NCBI GenBank assembly: GCA_023374025.1
Contig: SIJG01000032.1
Span: 1,290,627 to 1,354,626 of the forward strand
From: Heterodera schachtii
Lineage: Eukaryota > Nematoda > Chromadorea > Rhabditida > Heteroderidae
Direction: 5' to 3'
Length of the DNA: 64,000 nt
The notes beneath the pieces are model-generated. The model saw only the letters and a program-made list of their open reading frames with translations. It did no database searches and had not been told where the DNA came from. Position 1 is the stretch's first letter; each line of letters starts with the position of its first letter. Shown piece by piece: positions 52,946-62,988 of this stretch. The translations under genes were made by a program, and so were the position numbers.

Positions 52946-54360
52946 GGCTCCCGGTAAATTGGACACCGGTAAATTGGACACCGGAAATTTGGACACCGGA
53001 AAATTGGACACTATCGTATAAAAATAAATAAATAAAAAATAAATAAAACAAAATTTTGGTTTGGCTAAATGATTTTATTTTATTCTGCACATACCGGAAC
53101 CCGTCAGTTGGGCCCTCACGTTTGGGCCCCAGCATGTTTTTCCACTTAAGCTTTTTTCGTTGGCATCCAAATCCAATATTCTTGGTATCATTCGAAAGCT
53201 CTAAACATGCTCTATTAGCCTAACAAAAAAAAAATAGATTTTTAAGCCTGGAAAAATTTTTATTCATAAAAAACTTCAAAAATTTTGCATTTTTTGAAAT
53301 TTCATGTTATAACTTTTTTAGTAATTGTCTAATCGCTAAGCAATAGCTTAGAAAAAGCTTCTAAACATGTTAAGCTTTCGAATAATACCAAGAATGTGGG
53401 ATTTGGATGACAAATAAAAAAGTTATAGAAAGTCATAGTGGAAAAATATGCTGGGGCCCAAACGTGGGGGCCCAATCGTGAGGGCCCAAACGTGGGGGCC
53501 CAATCGTGAGGGCCCAACTGACGTAGACCGGCACATACTTATGTTTTTTATAAGCGTAATAAAACGGAAATAAATAATGTTTTTATTACATAAAACATCA
53601 GCAAAAGAAAACAACCAAATAACATTCATAAAGAAAAAAGTTTTATTTTGGATAGGATTCGCATCTTTTATGCAATTTTAGCACATTGACCAATTTTCAC
53701 CCTTTTTCGTGCATTTTTTGGCACATTGATCTATCATCTTGCCTGTTGAATGCCTGATCTACTTTAAGTGCCATAATTATTAATCCATTTACCCTATACA
53801 AGTTTCTTTTTCAACTTCATTCCTGGGTTTACCGTATATGCTCTTTTTATATGCCATGGTATATTATTTTTCAACCTTCTCAGAAGGGGGTAGATAATTG
53901 GAGACTGGTAGACTAATGGAGACTGGGAAATTATTTTTCGATGATTTATTTGAGTGGAAAATTTTTAAAAATTTTTTGAACATGTCGCCAAAAAATGTCA
54001 TCTTGTCAAAAAAATCATTTTTATTACATTTCTGTTAAACAACTTCTGAAAATTGACCCCAAAATGTCAAAAATGTGTCATTTTCTTGCTTCCAATATGC
54101 ATAAAAATTGAAATTTTTAATGGTGAAAGATGTACGAAACGATCACGAAGAAGCCTTTTTTTTATTTTTTTAATATTAATATTAATTTTAAAAGTTTTTA
54201 GCCCCTTTTCTGTTTTTCAACCTTCTCAGAAGGGGGTATATAATTGGAGACCGGCACATAAATGGAGACTGGCATATAAAAAGAGCATATACGGTATTTT
54301 AGGAATTTGGTGTCCAGTTTTCCAGTGTCCAATTTTCTGGTGTCCAATTTACCGGTCCCC
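52946..54360. mobile_element. Composite element, TTGGACACCGG words
   Basis: Left GGCTCCCGGTAAATTGGACA; right end read inward GGGGACCGGTAAATTGGACA. Exact flanks ATTTGAAC (52938-52945 and 54361-54368). The interior contains a complete younger element (53095-53530) and repeated TTTTTCAACCTTCTCAGAAG with ATTGGAGACTGG words (about 53870 and 54212), which may be a third insertion. No transposase is recognisable. Confidence 0.85.
53095..53530. mobile_element. CGG-ended element, GGGCCCAAACGTGGG words, nested
   Basis: Left CGGAACCCGTCAGTTGGGCC; right end read inward CGGTCTACGTCAGTTGGGCC. Exact 8-bp GCACATAC flanks (53087-53094 and 53531-53538). The right arm has four tandem GGGCCC(A/T)ATCGTGAG or AACGTGG words, the left arm two. 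The core ATTCTTGGTATCATTCGAAA and its inverse match 14320-14701. Confidence 0.9.
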
Positions 54361-54839
54361 ATTTGAACAATATCCTTTAAATAAAAAAGAATTAAAAAAA
54401 ATTCTGGAAAGGATAAGAGAATTTGAAAGCGGAACGGTTTTCGGGATTAAACAAATCCTTTTTTTTCAGAATTTATCCGGCTCAAAAATTTGACCCGTAT
54501 CCATTCAATGTTCAAAAATAAATCAGTATACCCTTGCTTGGAAAGCGAAGCCAATTAGAAGGAGCAGAATTTGTAAATATATACCGCTTTTTTGTTTGTT
54601 TTGTAAAACTCAGAAATCAAATCCATTTTATCACAAGCCATTTTTATCAACGTTTAATCACAATGAATTAATTACAATACACATCAAATACAATGGAAAT
54701 GGACGAATTTTGCGGCAAAGCAAAGGTCAAATAGGGGTATATACAAACAAATTATATACATAATATTGAAATGGCATAGTGCCAACATCATTTGGGTCAT
54801 ATAATCGCATCAATTAATAATTAATTAATTCATTCATTT

Positions 54840-56486
54840 CTACTGCTGCTGATCACTCGTCCCGGGAGAAGCGGCGTCGAGAACACTGAAAAAACTATTT
54901 GATTTTAGTGACTTTAAGTCCAACCAATTTTTCTTGGTTCGAAATGTCAGATTTTGACTTTCAATTTTTTTGAAAAAGATGTCATATCAAGTTGAACTAT
55001 TACCAAAAAAGCATTGAACATTTTAATTAAATTGTTGTTCACCCGTCGTCATATCCGGCGTCCCTGATACAAATGTTAAACAGTTTCGGTCGAGCAGCAC
55101 TCCATTCGCTCCACACATTGTCCCATTTTTCATCATCCCATCCAATTGGACAACGGCTGAGCCAAGCTTTCGTGCCATATTGTTGAAGTGTCAATTGCTC
55201 CCCAGTCACTTCGTTGATCAGATCAAATGGCACAACAGAGCCAATTAAAGTGGACGAAGGCGTCGAGTAAATGCGGAAAGTCACTGGCGAAGAAGCATTG
55301 GAAAATGCCTAAAAATGGGACAAAAATCATTAAAAACCCCATTAAAAAGTGGGGAATAATCCACCGTTTTGAGTTGTTCCATCGTTGATGACCATTGTTC
55401 CACCGATGAATTAACAGAGCATTTGAGCCACTTCGGCACACCGTCCGGATGAGGCGTGAACAGCCATTTTGCCAGCACTTGACCATCCGACGCCATGGCA
55501 CTGTCATCGGGCGGAAAAGCGGGCACAATGTTGTCGTCATTGAAAGAGATATAGCGAAGAGACAGAGAATTGCTGAGCATTGTTGGGTCCAATTGGCACA
55601 GACGGTGGAAAGTGATGGCATTCAAAAACACTTGACGAATTAAATCGCGGAATGTTGGCCAAATGTTGAGCAACACAAACTCCAAAATGCGAATGTCTTC
55701 AGTGATAATGTCCAAATCCACTGTATAAGCGGCGAAAAACGGTGGAAACGGTGGAGAAATTCGATGACATTTTGATCGAGGTAACTGAAAAGCGAGAAAA
55801 TGTGATAAAACCATAAATCAGTTCCAATCTAATCAGTTTGTTACGTGCTCTGAATGCGTCCGGTGAATCCGATCACTTTGTTCGGCAATGGCTTTTGCGG
55901 GATTGGCAATGCTTCTTTTCTGTCGGCATCGAGAATTTGCATTTGCTTGGTGCCATTTTCGTCAATTTTCCAATTGAATTTGCAATTGTTTGTTCAACGT
56001 CCATTTGCGTGTCTTGAAATGTTCGTCCACGTAGAAGTCAAATCGACGACTGATCAGTGCAATTTCGAGGCCAAGTTGAGAAGGCGCAAGAAAATCGAAC
56101 ACCAAAAGCCAACAATCGGCGCAGATAAAGCTGAAAAAAAAACGAAGAATTTTTATGAAATTTTGGTTAATTTTTTTACATTTTTTTGTGAGGGCGTCGT
56201 CGTTTTTTGACATGGTCCAAAAAGAACCAAAAAAGAATGGAGGCACAATCGACCAACAGAAGAAGCACGGCACGCAAACTGAAAAATAAATTGGGAAATG
56301 AATGAATAAGGAAAAGCCAATGAAAGGATCAAAAAGGTCAAAGCGAGGGAATCCAAAAGGAAATTTTAAGCTTTTTTACGATTTTTGAGGCCAATTAAGC
56401 TCTGAACTTTCAAAATTGGTTTTGAAATTTTAAATGCGAAATGTCAAAAAAAAGAAATAATAAACGTACAGAATTTCGGAAAACAT
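54840..56486 (-). pseudogene. B-type F-box-like gene with two single-base frameshifts
   Basis: Exons 56486-56470 (MFSEIL), 56278-56180, 56130-55845, 55784-55365, 55308-55043 and 54885-54840. The anchor exon is good: AVLLLLVDCASILFWFFLDH, then VKKRRRPHKK. Exon 3 reads FICADCWLLVFDFLAPSQLG and TRKWTLNKQLQIQ, then an extra T near 55976 gives LEN-stop. Exon 4 has lost one T in the run after HRF near 55743 (CGTTTTTCGCC), and the other frame resumes AAYTVDLDIITEDIRI. Exon 3 (286 nt) and exon 4 (420 nt) are off by +1 and -1 relative to the expected phase. The last domain and tail (VLDAASPGTSDQ) are intact. Pseudogene or homopolymer sequencing errors. Confidence 0.78.
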
Positions 56487-57228
56487 TTTTTTGCAGCAAC
56501 GAAATGACCGGGGAAAATATTAGGGAGAATGAATGAATGAATGGAATGAGGAGGAAACGAAGAAACAAGCGCATTTTTATACTAAATTCCTACACGCAAC
56601 CGTGAAAAATTTTCGACTTTAATTTGTCTGTACAAAAGTTTTGAATGTCTGAAAATTTTTGGAATTTTGCAGGCAGACAGATAGGCCTCCTCTAATGCCA
56701 GGGCGTTTTTTCCTGCAAAATCCTAGTCATTCTGACAACTACGAGCTGTGAAGAATAAAATGAGCATTTTCAAGTGAATTGATCAAAAAATAAAATATAT
56801 ATAAAAATCCCAGCCCTGATCATGTGGATTAAAACAACACTTTTTCAAAGGTTACAGTTTCACGGACTGTTTATACTAGGCTTTAAATGAAGGACACACA
56901 TAAAAAAAAACTTCTTTTTTTTCAGGTTTTTCGGTTTCACAATGCTTGTTTTCATCCAGGCGAGTGAAAAATCATTTTTCACGGAACGTTATACAGCTGG
57001 GCATTTAAAAAAAACATTTATTTTCTCGTTTTCATTTCTTTTCGGTTTTTTCATTCCTTTTTAATATCGTTTCGGCGCTCACGTTTCGGCGCCAGCGCCG
57101 CAAAAGTCCTTTTGACTGGGCGCCGCATCTGTCGGCGCCGCAAGTGTCGGCGCCGCAAGTGTCACGCCGCAAGTGTCGGCGCCGCAAAGGTCCTTTTGAC
57201 TGGGCGCCACAATTGATTTTGAATTTAG
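56487..57228. other. Intergenic stretch
   Basis: The first 130 bp match the upstream region of other B-type genes (GGCATTTTTATACTAAA-like TATA). 57070-57210 is filled with GGCGCCGCAAGTGTC words and two copies of GGTCCTTTTGACTGGGCGCC. It looks like the arm of another word-type element whose left end I cannot fix. No gene seen. Confidence 0.5.
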
Positions 57229-57674
57229 GTTTTTGTGTGCGCCCTCACTTCTGTCAGTTACACCGTTCACTTCTATTCCCAAGTGCCAATGCCAATTGTG
57301 CCATTTGAATTGGAGAATGAGCGGACCAAAGAAAGGCTAACATTGGAGAAAAAGTCGGAAATCAGCGATTTTCGTTCTTTTCTGTTGAAGCGATGCCCAA
57401 TCATTGGCGGCGAGAAGAAAGATGATGGAAATTCAGCAGCCACCAATTTGAACAATAATATCCTTTTTAATTTGAATGATGGCTTCCAAAATGCCATTGG
57501 GTAAGGGTAAGCAAAAGCATTGAGTGATCAATGGCATTTGCCATTTGCCAAATTCCTATTTTTACCCAATTAAATTGCATTTAATTTAGCCCATTGTCTC
57601 CACCAGCAGATAAAAGTGAGGGAAAAATATTCACGAGTGCCGCGGGGCCAAGCAGTGATCAGCGCAATGAATGA
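57229..57674 (+). pseudogene. A-type fragment: exons 4 and 5 only
   Basis: 57229-57500 (VFVCALTSVSYTVHF to NAIG) and 57600-57674 (PLSPPADKSEGKIF, AGPSSDQRNE) are an almost unchanged copy of 46268-46713. The match starts at TTGATTTTGAATTTAGG just downstream of the GGCGCC-word element and runs through the 3' flank. Exons 1-3 and the promoter are absent, so it is not an expressible gene by itself, although its frame is open. Confidence 0.85.
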
Positions 57675-58699
57675 ATGGATTATTATTTGAGAAATTATCG
57701 ATCAATGCTTTTTGGATTTGCATAATTGAAATTGAATTTAGTATGTTTATGTTTTCTTTTATGATTTTAAATAAAAAAAAGACTTAAATTCTGGAAAGGA
57801 TAAGAGAATTTTAACTGGAAAGGTTTTCGGGATTAAACAAATCCTTGGCAATCATGTCGATCATTGGTCCCGAAAATTTTTTTCTTAATTTTTTTTCTGA
57901 AAATTCTGATAATACGTTCCCAGGGGTTTTCTGGGTAGCTGATCACGAATACGCCTTCTATTTCGCCCAATTCAGAACCCCGAACTCAAATTCTATCAAA
58001 AAGTCGAAAACTCAAATTCTTTCAAATTTCTTATTTTTGTTCAACCTTTGTTTACGCACACGGAAACGAACTGAAAGTCGCTGATACTCATAAGTGCTCC
58101 AATACAAAATAGTTTAAACTATTTTTAGACTAAAAATCGAAATTTATAAAAATTATAATTTTGGACTTTGTTCGAGTTCGGGTCCGGTATTAGAAATAGG
58201 TCGAAATGGGGGCCGGATTCGTGCTCAGCGCCTCAAAACACCCCTAGAAAAGTGTTATAAGAATTTTCAGAAAAAAAATTAAGAAAAAAATTTTCGGGAC
58301 CAATGATCGACATGATTGCCCAAATCCTTTTTTTCAGAATTTATCCGGCTCAAAATTTGACCCGTATCCATCCAATGTTTAAAAAGACTTGGAAAGCGAA
58401 GCACATTAGAAGGAGCATAATTTGTGAATATCCCGCTTCTTTTTTTGTTGTAAAACCCAGAAATCCAAATCCATTTAATCACTATTCTCTTTTAACAATG
58501 AATTTACACATACATATCAAATACAATGGAGGTAAACAAGTAACGGTCAAATAGGTAAATACAAACAAATTATACACAATACAATATTGAAATGGCACAG
58601 TGCCAACATATCATTTTGGGTCACATAATCGCATCAATCAATCAACCAATTAATATTAATTCATTCATTTCTGCTGCTGCTGTTGCTGATCAGTGATCA
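57675..58699. other. Intergenic duplicated spacer
   Basis: This continues the duplication of 46.7-47.3 kb. An insert at about 57856-58315 (between CAATCATGTCGATCATTGGT and its inverse ACCAATGATCGACATGATTG) splits the AAACAAATCC...TTTTTTTCAG block. This is an inverted-repeat element with GAATACGCCTTC and TTCGAGTTCGGGTCC words of the TTCGAA family. No gene seen. Confidence 0.55.
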
Positions 58700-58844
58700 T
58701 CACTCGTCCCGGGGGAAGCGGCGTCGAATACTGAAAAAAATGATGATTTAATTGAACTCTAATAAGCCCATTCAATTTTTATGGGTTCAATGGCATTCTC
58801 TGTGTCCAATCAACTAATCGTCCTAATTTTTTGTACCACAATTC

Positions 58845-59337
58845 TAGAGCTCGGCCTGGACCTGGATCCAGGCCTGGATTTTTCCTGGATCCAGGTCCAG
58901 GTCCAGGCCATTTTTCGGAAACCTGGATTTTTCCTGGACCTGGATTTTCCTGGAATTTTTGTCCAGGAAATCCAGGTCCAGGTCAAATGTGAAAAAAAAT
59001 CCAGGTCCAGGTCCAGGAAAAACAGAAAAAACCTGGATTTTCCTGGACAAAATTTTAGAATTTATTATTTCAAGTGACCGATATTTTTTCAAGTTTTCAA
59101 AAATGATTAAATATATTTAAAAACAATTATTATTGTAAATTAGATAATTTTAGATGTTCCCAAGCAATTTTTTTGATTTTTAAAATGAGTTTCAAAAATC
59201 CAGGTCCCCAGGCCTGGATCCAGGTCTCGAGGAGCCTGGATTTTTCCTGGACCTGGATTTTGTCCAGGAAATCCAGGTCCAGGTCCAACATGGAATCCAG
59301 GTCCAGGTCCAGGCTTTTTTCAAAATATCGATCTCTA
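58845..59337. mobile_element. hAT-like element, CCTGGACCTGGATCC words
   Basis: Left TAGAGCTCGGCCTGGACC; right end read inward TAGAGATCGATATTTTG then AAAAAAGCCTGGACC. Exact CACAATTC flanks (58837-58844 and 59338-59345). Both arms are built of GGTCCAGG/CCTGGATTT words around an AT-rich centre. Confidence 0.88.
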
Positions 59338-59368
59338 CACAATTCAGTCAAAATCTAATCAAAAAAAG

Positions 59369-59773
59369 GGTTCTTATCCCTTTTGTGACCCCCCCTGAAA
59401 TTTTTTTTTGCTAATTTTTACTAGGGTATTTTTATGCGCTGAACACGAATATGACGTTCATTTTTAGCTATCGTGAGTTTTGCGTGAGTTACGTGAAATT
59501 TTACGTGAAAAAATTTAAAAAATGTAAAGTTCAAACATCAGGCGGGCGGCATGAAAAGACATTTTAAAAGGATTAAAGGTAATCTGAGACTGTTTATAAA
59601 TGCTGTTAGTTAATGCATCACTGCTTTATAAATAGTTGATCATCACAATATAAAGTTCTGTAACTCATGATAGCTAAAAATGAACGTCATATTCGTGTTC
59701 AGCGCATAAAAATACCCTAGTAAAAATTAGCAAAAAAAAAATTCAGGGGGGGGTCACAAAAGGGATAAGAACC
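59369..59773. mobile_element. Fold-back element with ~105-bp inverted repeats
   Basis: GGGTTCTTATCCCTTTTGTG on the left is mirrored by CACAAAAGGGATAAGAACC at 59755-59773. The arms continue nearly perfectly through GCTAATTTTTACTAGGGTAT and CACGAATATGACGTTCATTT to about 59472/59666. The loop is about 190 bp and has no coding potential. Confidence 0.85.
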
Positions 59774-60161
59774 AAAAAAAGTTGGTTGGACTCAAAAGAC
59801 CTGAACAAAATGAAATTGTTCACCTTTCGTCGAAGTCGGCGTCAAAGACAACATACGGTGCATTAAGCAATCCACGCAGCACAGAACAGCCGACCAACAC
59901 AAAAATCTTGGCACACCGACTGAAAAAAGAATTGGGGAAAATGATTGAATGGAAGGGAAGGGAAGGGAAAAAAGCGAGGGAAGCCAAAAGTGAAGTTTTA
60001 TTTGAAATTCAATGAAGCAAATTGTAAGCCTCAAAATTAAGTGAATTTTGAAAAATTTAAAAGTTGAACAAAATAAATGTAAAATAATAAACGTACTCAA
60101 TTTTTGAACGCATTTGCAGCAACAAAATGACCGGAGAAAATATAGGGAGAATGGAATGAAT

Positions 60162-61134
60162 TAGGGTTACACGGGTCCGGGTACCCGACCGGGTCCTAGA
60201 CCCGGATACCCGGTTTTTTCACTACCCGGACCCGGACCCGGACTCGGTTTTTTGAAAATCCAATACCCGGTACCCGACCCGGTAGGTCCGGGTCCAACCG
60301 GGTCCAAAAGTATACACTGGTAAGAATGGGGGTCTGGATCAAATTGTTGACCAAAGTTGGAGGAAAGGAAAAATTTTTTTAATTAAATTAAGATTTATTT
60401 CAAAAATGAGTAATTTATTGCTCCTGTGGCTTACAAATTAGTGGTTAATCTTTTGTATTCTGTTTCCTGTTTCTCAGGTTCACTTCTTTCTCATAGCGAT
60501 CTCTTTTAAATATTTTTTAAAGATTTTTGCTTTCATAAATCAAAATTTTAAATAAAATTACTTTCTGCTTTAATAAATAAATTTTTAAAAAATGTTGATA
60601 TAATTTTTATACAATATCAAAATAATAAATTTTGAAGGAAAAATAGCATTTTTGCATAAATTTTCGATTTTCCTTGTTGGTGCCCCTCCAAAACGTACAA
60701 ATTTCGCTAAATTTTTCCGAAAGTCCACAAAACTACTAATTTTTTGCTGAAAATCTGCTAAGAATATGACCAAAATTCCCAATTTTTTCCCGGCGGCGCC
60801 TGTCGGCACCGCCGGACTAGAAATTCTTTTTTTCTTAAAAAAATTGGCTCAAAATTTAATTATTTTTTGGACAAATCTGTTACAAATCGCATTAAGAATT
60901 ACAACAAAAAAAAATGCATGGTCGCCCCTAAGTATAAGCTTTTATTTTTAAGAAAAAATTACCTAATTTGAAAAAAAATAAATATTTTTTAGATTTTTTT
61001 AGGACCCGGTTTGACCCGATACCCGGACCCGGACCCGGTTTAAAATCTTGGACCCGGACCCGGACCCGGCTTTTCAGGACCCGGCAATACCCGGACCCGA
61101 TTTTTGCCCAAATACCCGGACCCGTGTAACCCTA
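60162..61134. mobile_element. hAT-like element, CCCGGACCCGG words
   Basis: TAGGGTTACACGGGTCCGGG and the inverse CCCGTGTAACCCTA; exact GAATGAAT flanks (60154-60161 and 61135-61142). Both arms are ACCCGGACCCGGACCCGG tracts. The 700-bp centre includes the GGCGGCGCCTGTCGGCACCG module at about 60793. Confidence 0.9.
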
Positions 61135-61275
61135 GAATGAATGAGAGAATGAAGGGAATGAGGAGGAGGGGAAGAAACAATGGCATTTTTATACGAAAAT
61201 ATTAGCGTACATTTGAGTACCGATGAGCAAAAAATCATATAAAAGGCAGAGAAAAGTGACAGTTAAAGTTAATGC

Positions 61276-62502
61276 TAGAGTGCCACGGGACCGGGAATTT
61301 TGGGCAAACCCGGGACCAGGACCTTTTCGGTTTGAAAAACCGAGAATTTTGGCTGGGAAAACCGGGAAAAAACCGGGATTAGTCCCGGTCCCGGTCAAAA
61401 CCGGGACTTCGGTACTCAGTTGTACTCAGTTGTCCGTTTCTAGGTCCTGGTCAGGGGTGTGCGAAAACCAAAAAAATAATTTTCGAAAACGAAAACGAAA
61501 CGAAAATATTTATTTTTCACGAAAACGAAACACGAAACGAAAATTAAAAATTTCAAAACTCGAAAACGAAAACGAAACGAAAATTTTTTTTTGGACGAAA
61601 CGAAACACGAAAACGAAAAAATAGCCGTTTTCGTACGAAACGACACGAAAAACACGAAAATTTTTTTGAACTAATTTAATCCAAAATTAAGAAACATAAA
61701 ATTTTATAATTGTATCCTCAAACTAATGTAATGAAGATCCGAGTAGATGGAAAAGCTGATGTGGCTCTAGTTCAGGGTGCCGATCGGAAATTTTTCAAAA
61801 TAAGGACACCAAGGCCAAGAAATAAGATTTTAGGCTCAAAAATAAGAACGTTTGCAAAAAATTGCTTCAAATCTATTATTTTTACAATTTATTTGATCAA
61901 AATGTATTAAATATTATATTTTTAGTCTCCCATTACCGGTTTTAGCAATTTTGGGGAGGACATAAGCAAGTCATAAATTTCAGTGTATTCCGGAATCAAA
62001 AAATCAGATTTTTAACATTTTTGTGGCGTATTTTTCCAAAAAAATTTGGTGAATGGGCGAGGGGAGTGTCTGGCGGTGCCGACAGGCGCCGCCGAGAGAA
62101 AAACCTACATTTAAAAAAATACTGAAAATTTTAGGAGAATTTTGGGGGTCGGCAGTGCCGACAGGCGCCGCCGGGAAGAATTTTGGAATTTTCAATGAAT
62201 TTTGGAAAGAAAAATATGGTAATCTGTAGCAAACTTCCACGAGATTGCTTATTTTTTTTCCAAAATGGTCATTCTTAAGGGTGTAAATTTTTTCGTTTTT
62301 TTCGTCCAAATTCCGTCTGACGAAAACGAAAACGAAACGAAAATTCAAAATTTTAAAACTCGAAAACGAAACGAAACGAAAATTTTTTGACGGACGAAAA
62401 CGAAAACACGAAAACGAAACTCAAAAAGTGACGAAAAAAGGGGACGACACGAAAACGACACGAAATTTCGCACACCCCTGGTCCTGGTCCCCTGGCACTC
62501 TA
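61276..62502. mobile_element. hAT-like element, CCGGGACC words, with nested insertion
   Basis: TAGAGTGCCACGGGACCGGG on the left and CCCCTGGCACTCTA on the right; exact GTTAATGC flanks (61268-61275 and 62503-62510). Without its insert it would be about 200 bp and close to the TAGAGTTGAGCGGG elements (shared AAAACCGGGACTTCGGTACT). Confidence 0.9.
61452..62480. mobile_element. hA T-like element, CGAAAACGAAA words, nested
   Basis: CAGGGGTGTGCGAAAA and TTTCGCACACCCCTG ends; exact GTCCTGGT flanks (61444-61451 and 62481-62488). Both arms consist of CGAAAACGAAACGAAAA words in the same strand orientation. Two copies of the GTGCCGACAGGCGCCGCCG module lie at about 62076 and 62155. It is inserted in 61276-62502. 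Confidence 0.9.
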
Positions 62503-62580
62503 GTTAATGCCATTGTTTTTGCAATTATAATTTATGACTAATTAATTATAGGTGTGCTCATTTGTCAGCTAATTGCCGCA

Positions 62581-62988
62581 AAATAAAGCGAAAAATTTTC
62601 AACAATTTTAATGTCATAAAAACAAGTTTCCTTGGGTTTTCGAGATCACTAAGTGCTCCAATCCAAATGTGTGTTTTGCCATGGCATTTTTGTGTTGCTT
62701 TGTGAATATTCCGCTTTTTTCTGTTGTTGTAAAACTCGGAAATCCAATCCATTTAATCGCTAGTCATTTTTATAAACATTTACTCACAATAAATTAATTA
62801 CATACACATAAAATACAATGAAAATTGACGAATTTTGCGGCGAGCAAACAAAGGTCAAATAGATACATACAAACAAACAAATTATACACAATACAATATT
62901 GAAATGGCATAGTGCCAACATCATTTCATTTCATCATATAATCGCATCAATTAATAATTAATTCATTCATTTCTGCTTCTGTTGCTGA
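62581..62988. other. B-type 3' flank
   Basis: Contains the blocks found downstream of every B-type gene (TTGAAATGGCATAGTGCCAA, ATAATCGCATCAATTAATAA) and no gene. Confidence 0.5.

Larger units (their letters stand above)
52611..54450 (+). pseudogene. A-type F-box-like pseudogene with large transposon in exon 4
   Basis: The start exon reads ATGAACTGA: a stop replaces the second Arg codon (CGA to TGA). Its donor GT has become AT. The F-box exon begins after CAG at 52695 (WICNDVWMDILPF) but after APIS it jumps straight into exon 4 sequence (TTTGAGCCATTTGAATTGGA), so the rest of exon 2 and exon 3 are lost. Exon 4 (GATACCCAATTATTGGCGAG, GCAGCCAGCAATTTGAAC) is then split by a 1.4-kb element and resumes at AATATCCTTTAAAT. 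Unambiguously dead. Confidence 0.85.
58700..60113 (-). pseudogene. Gutted B-type gene: anchor exon fused to end of last domain
   Basis: Start exon 60113-60097 (MRSKI) is followed by 59919-59824. That exon begins as the membrane-anchor exon (RCAKIFVLVGCSVL) but after RGLLNAPYV becomes the end of the fifth exon (DADFDE then GTGAAC). Everything in between was deleted. The tail exon at 58730-58700 (IRRRFPRDE) still has its acceptor. Spliced, the three exons give 144 nt, an open 47-codon product with a hydrophobic stretch and no F-box-like domain. The intron between them holds the CTGGATCC element and a long inverted repeat. Its promoter region is split by the element at 60162-61134. Confidence 0.75.
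61180..62580. promoter_or_regulatory. Third bidirectional promoter copy, split by transposons and lacking its A-type gene
   Basis: TGGCATTTTTATACGAAAAT near 61181 and CATATAAAAGGCAGAG near 61236 match the other two promoters. After the insert (61276-62502) the sequence resumes CATTGTTTTTGCAATTATAA and GTGTGCTCATTTGTCAGCTA. Where the A-type start codon should be, near 62580, AAAATAAAGCG replaces AAAATGAATCG. No A-type exons follow. Confidence 0.65.

Noticed and set aside
7627..62502. Autonomous transposase in the hAT-like elements
   Set aside because: The longest interiors (about 1 kb) contain only short, biased open frames with no RW/hAT-C-like motif.
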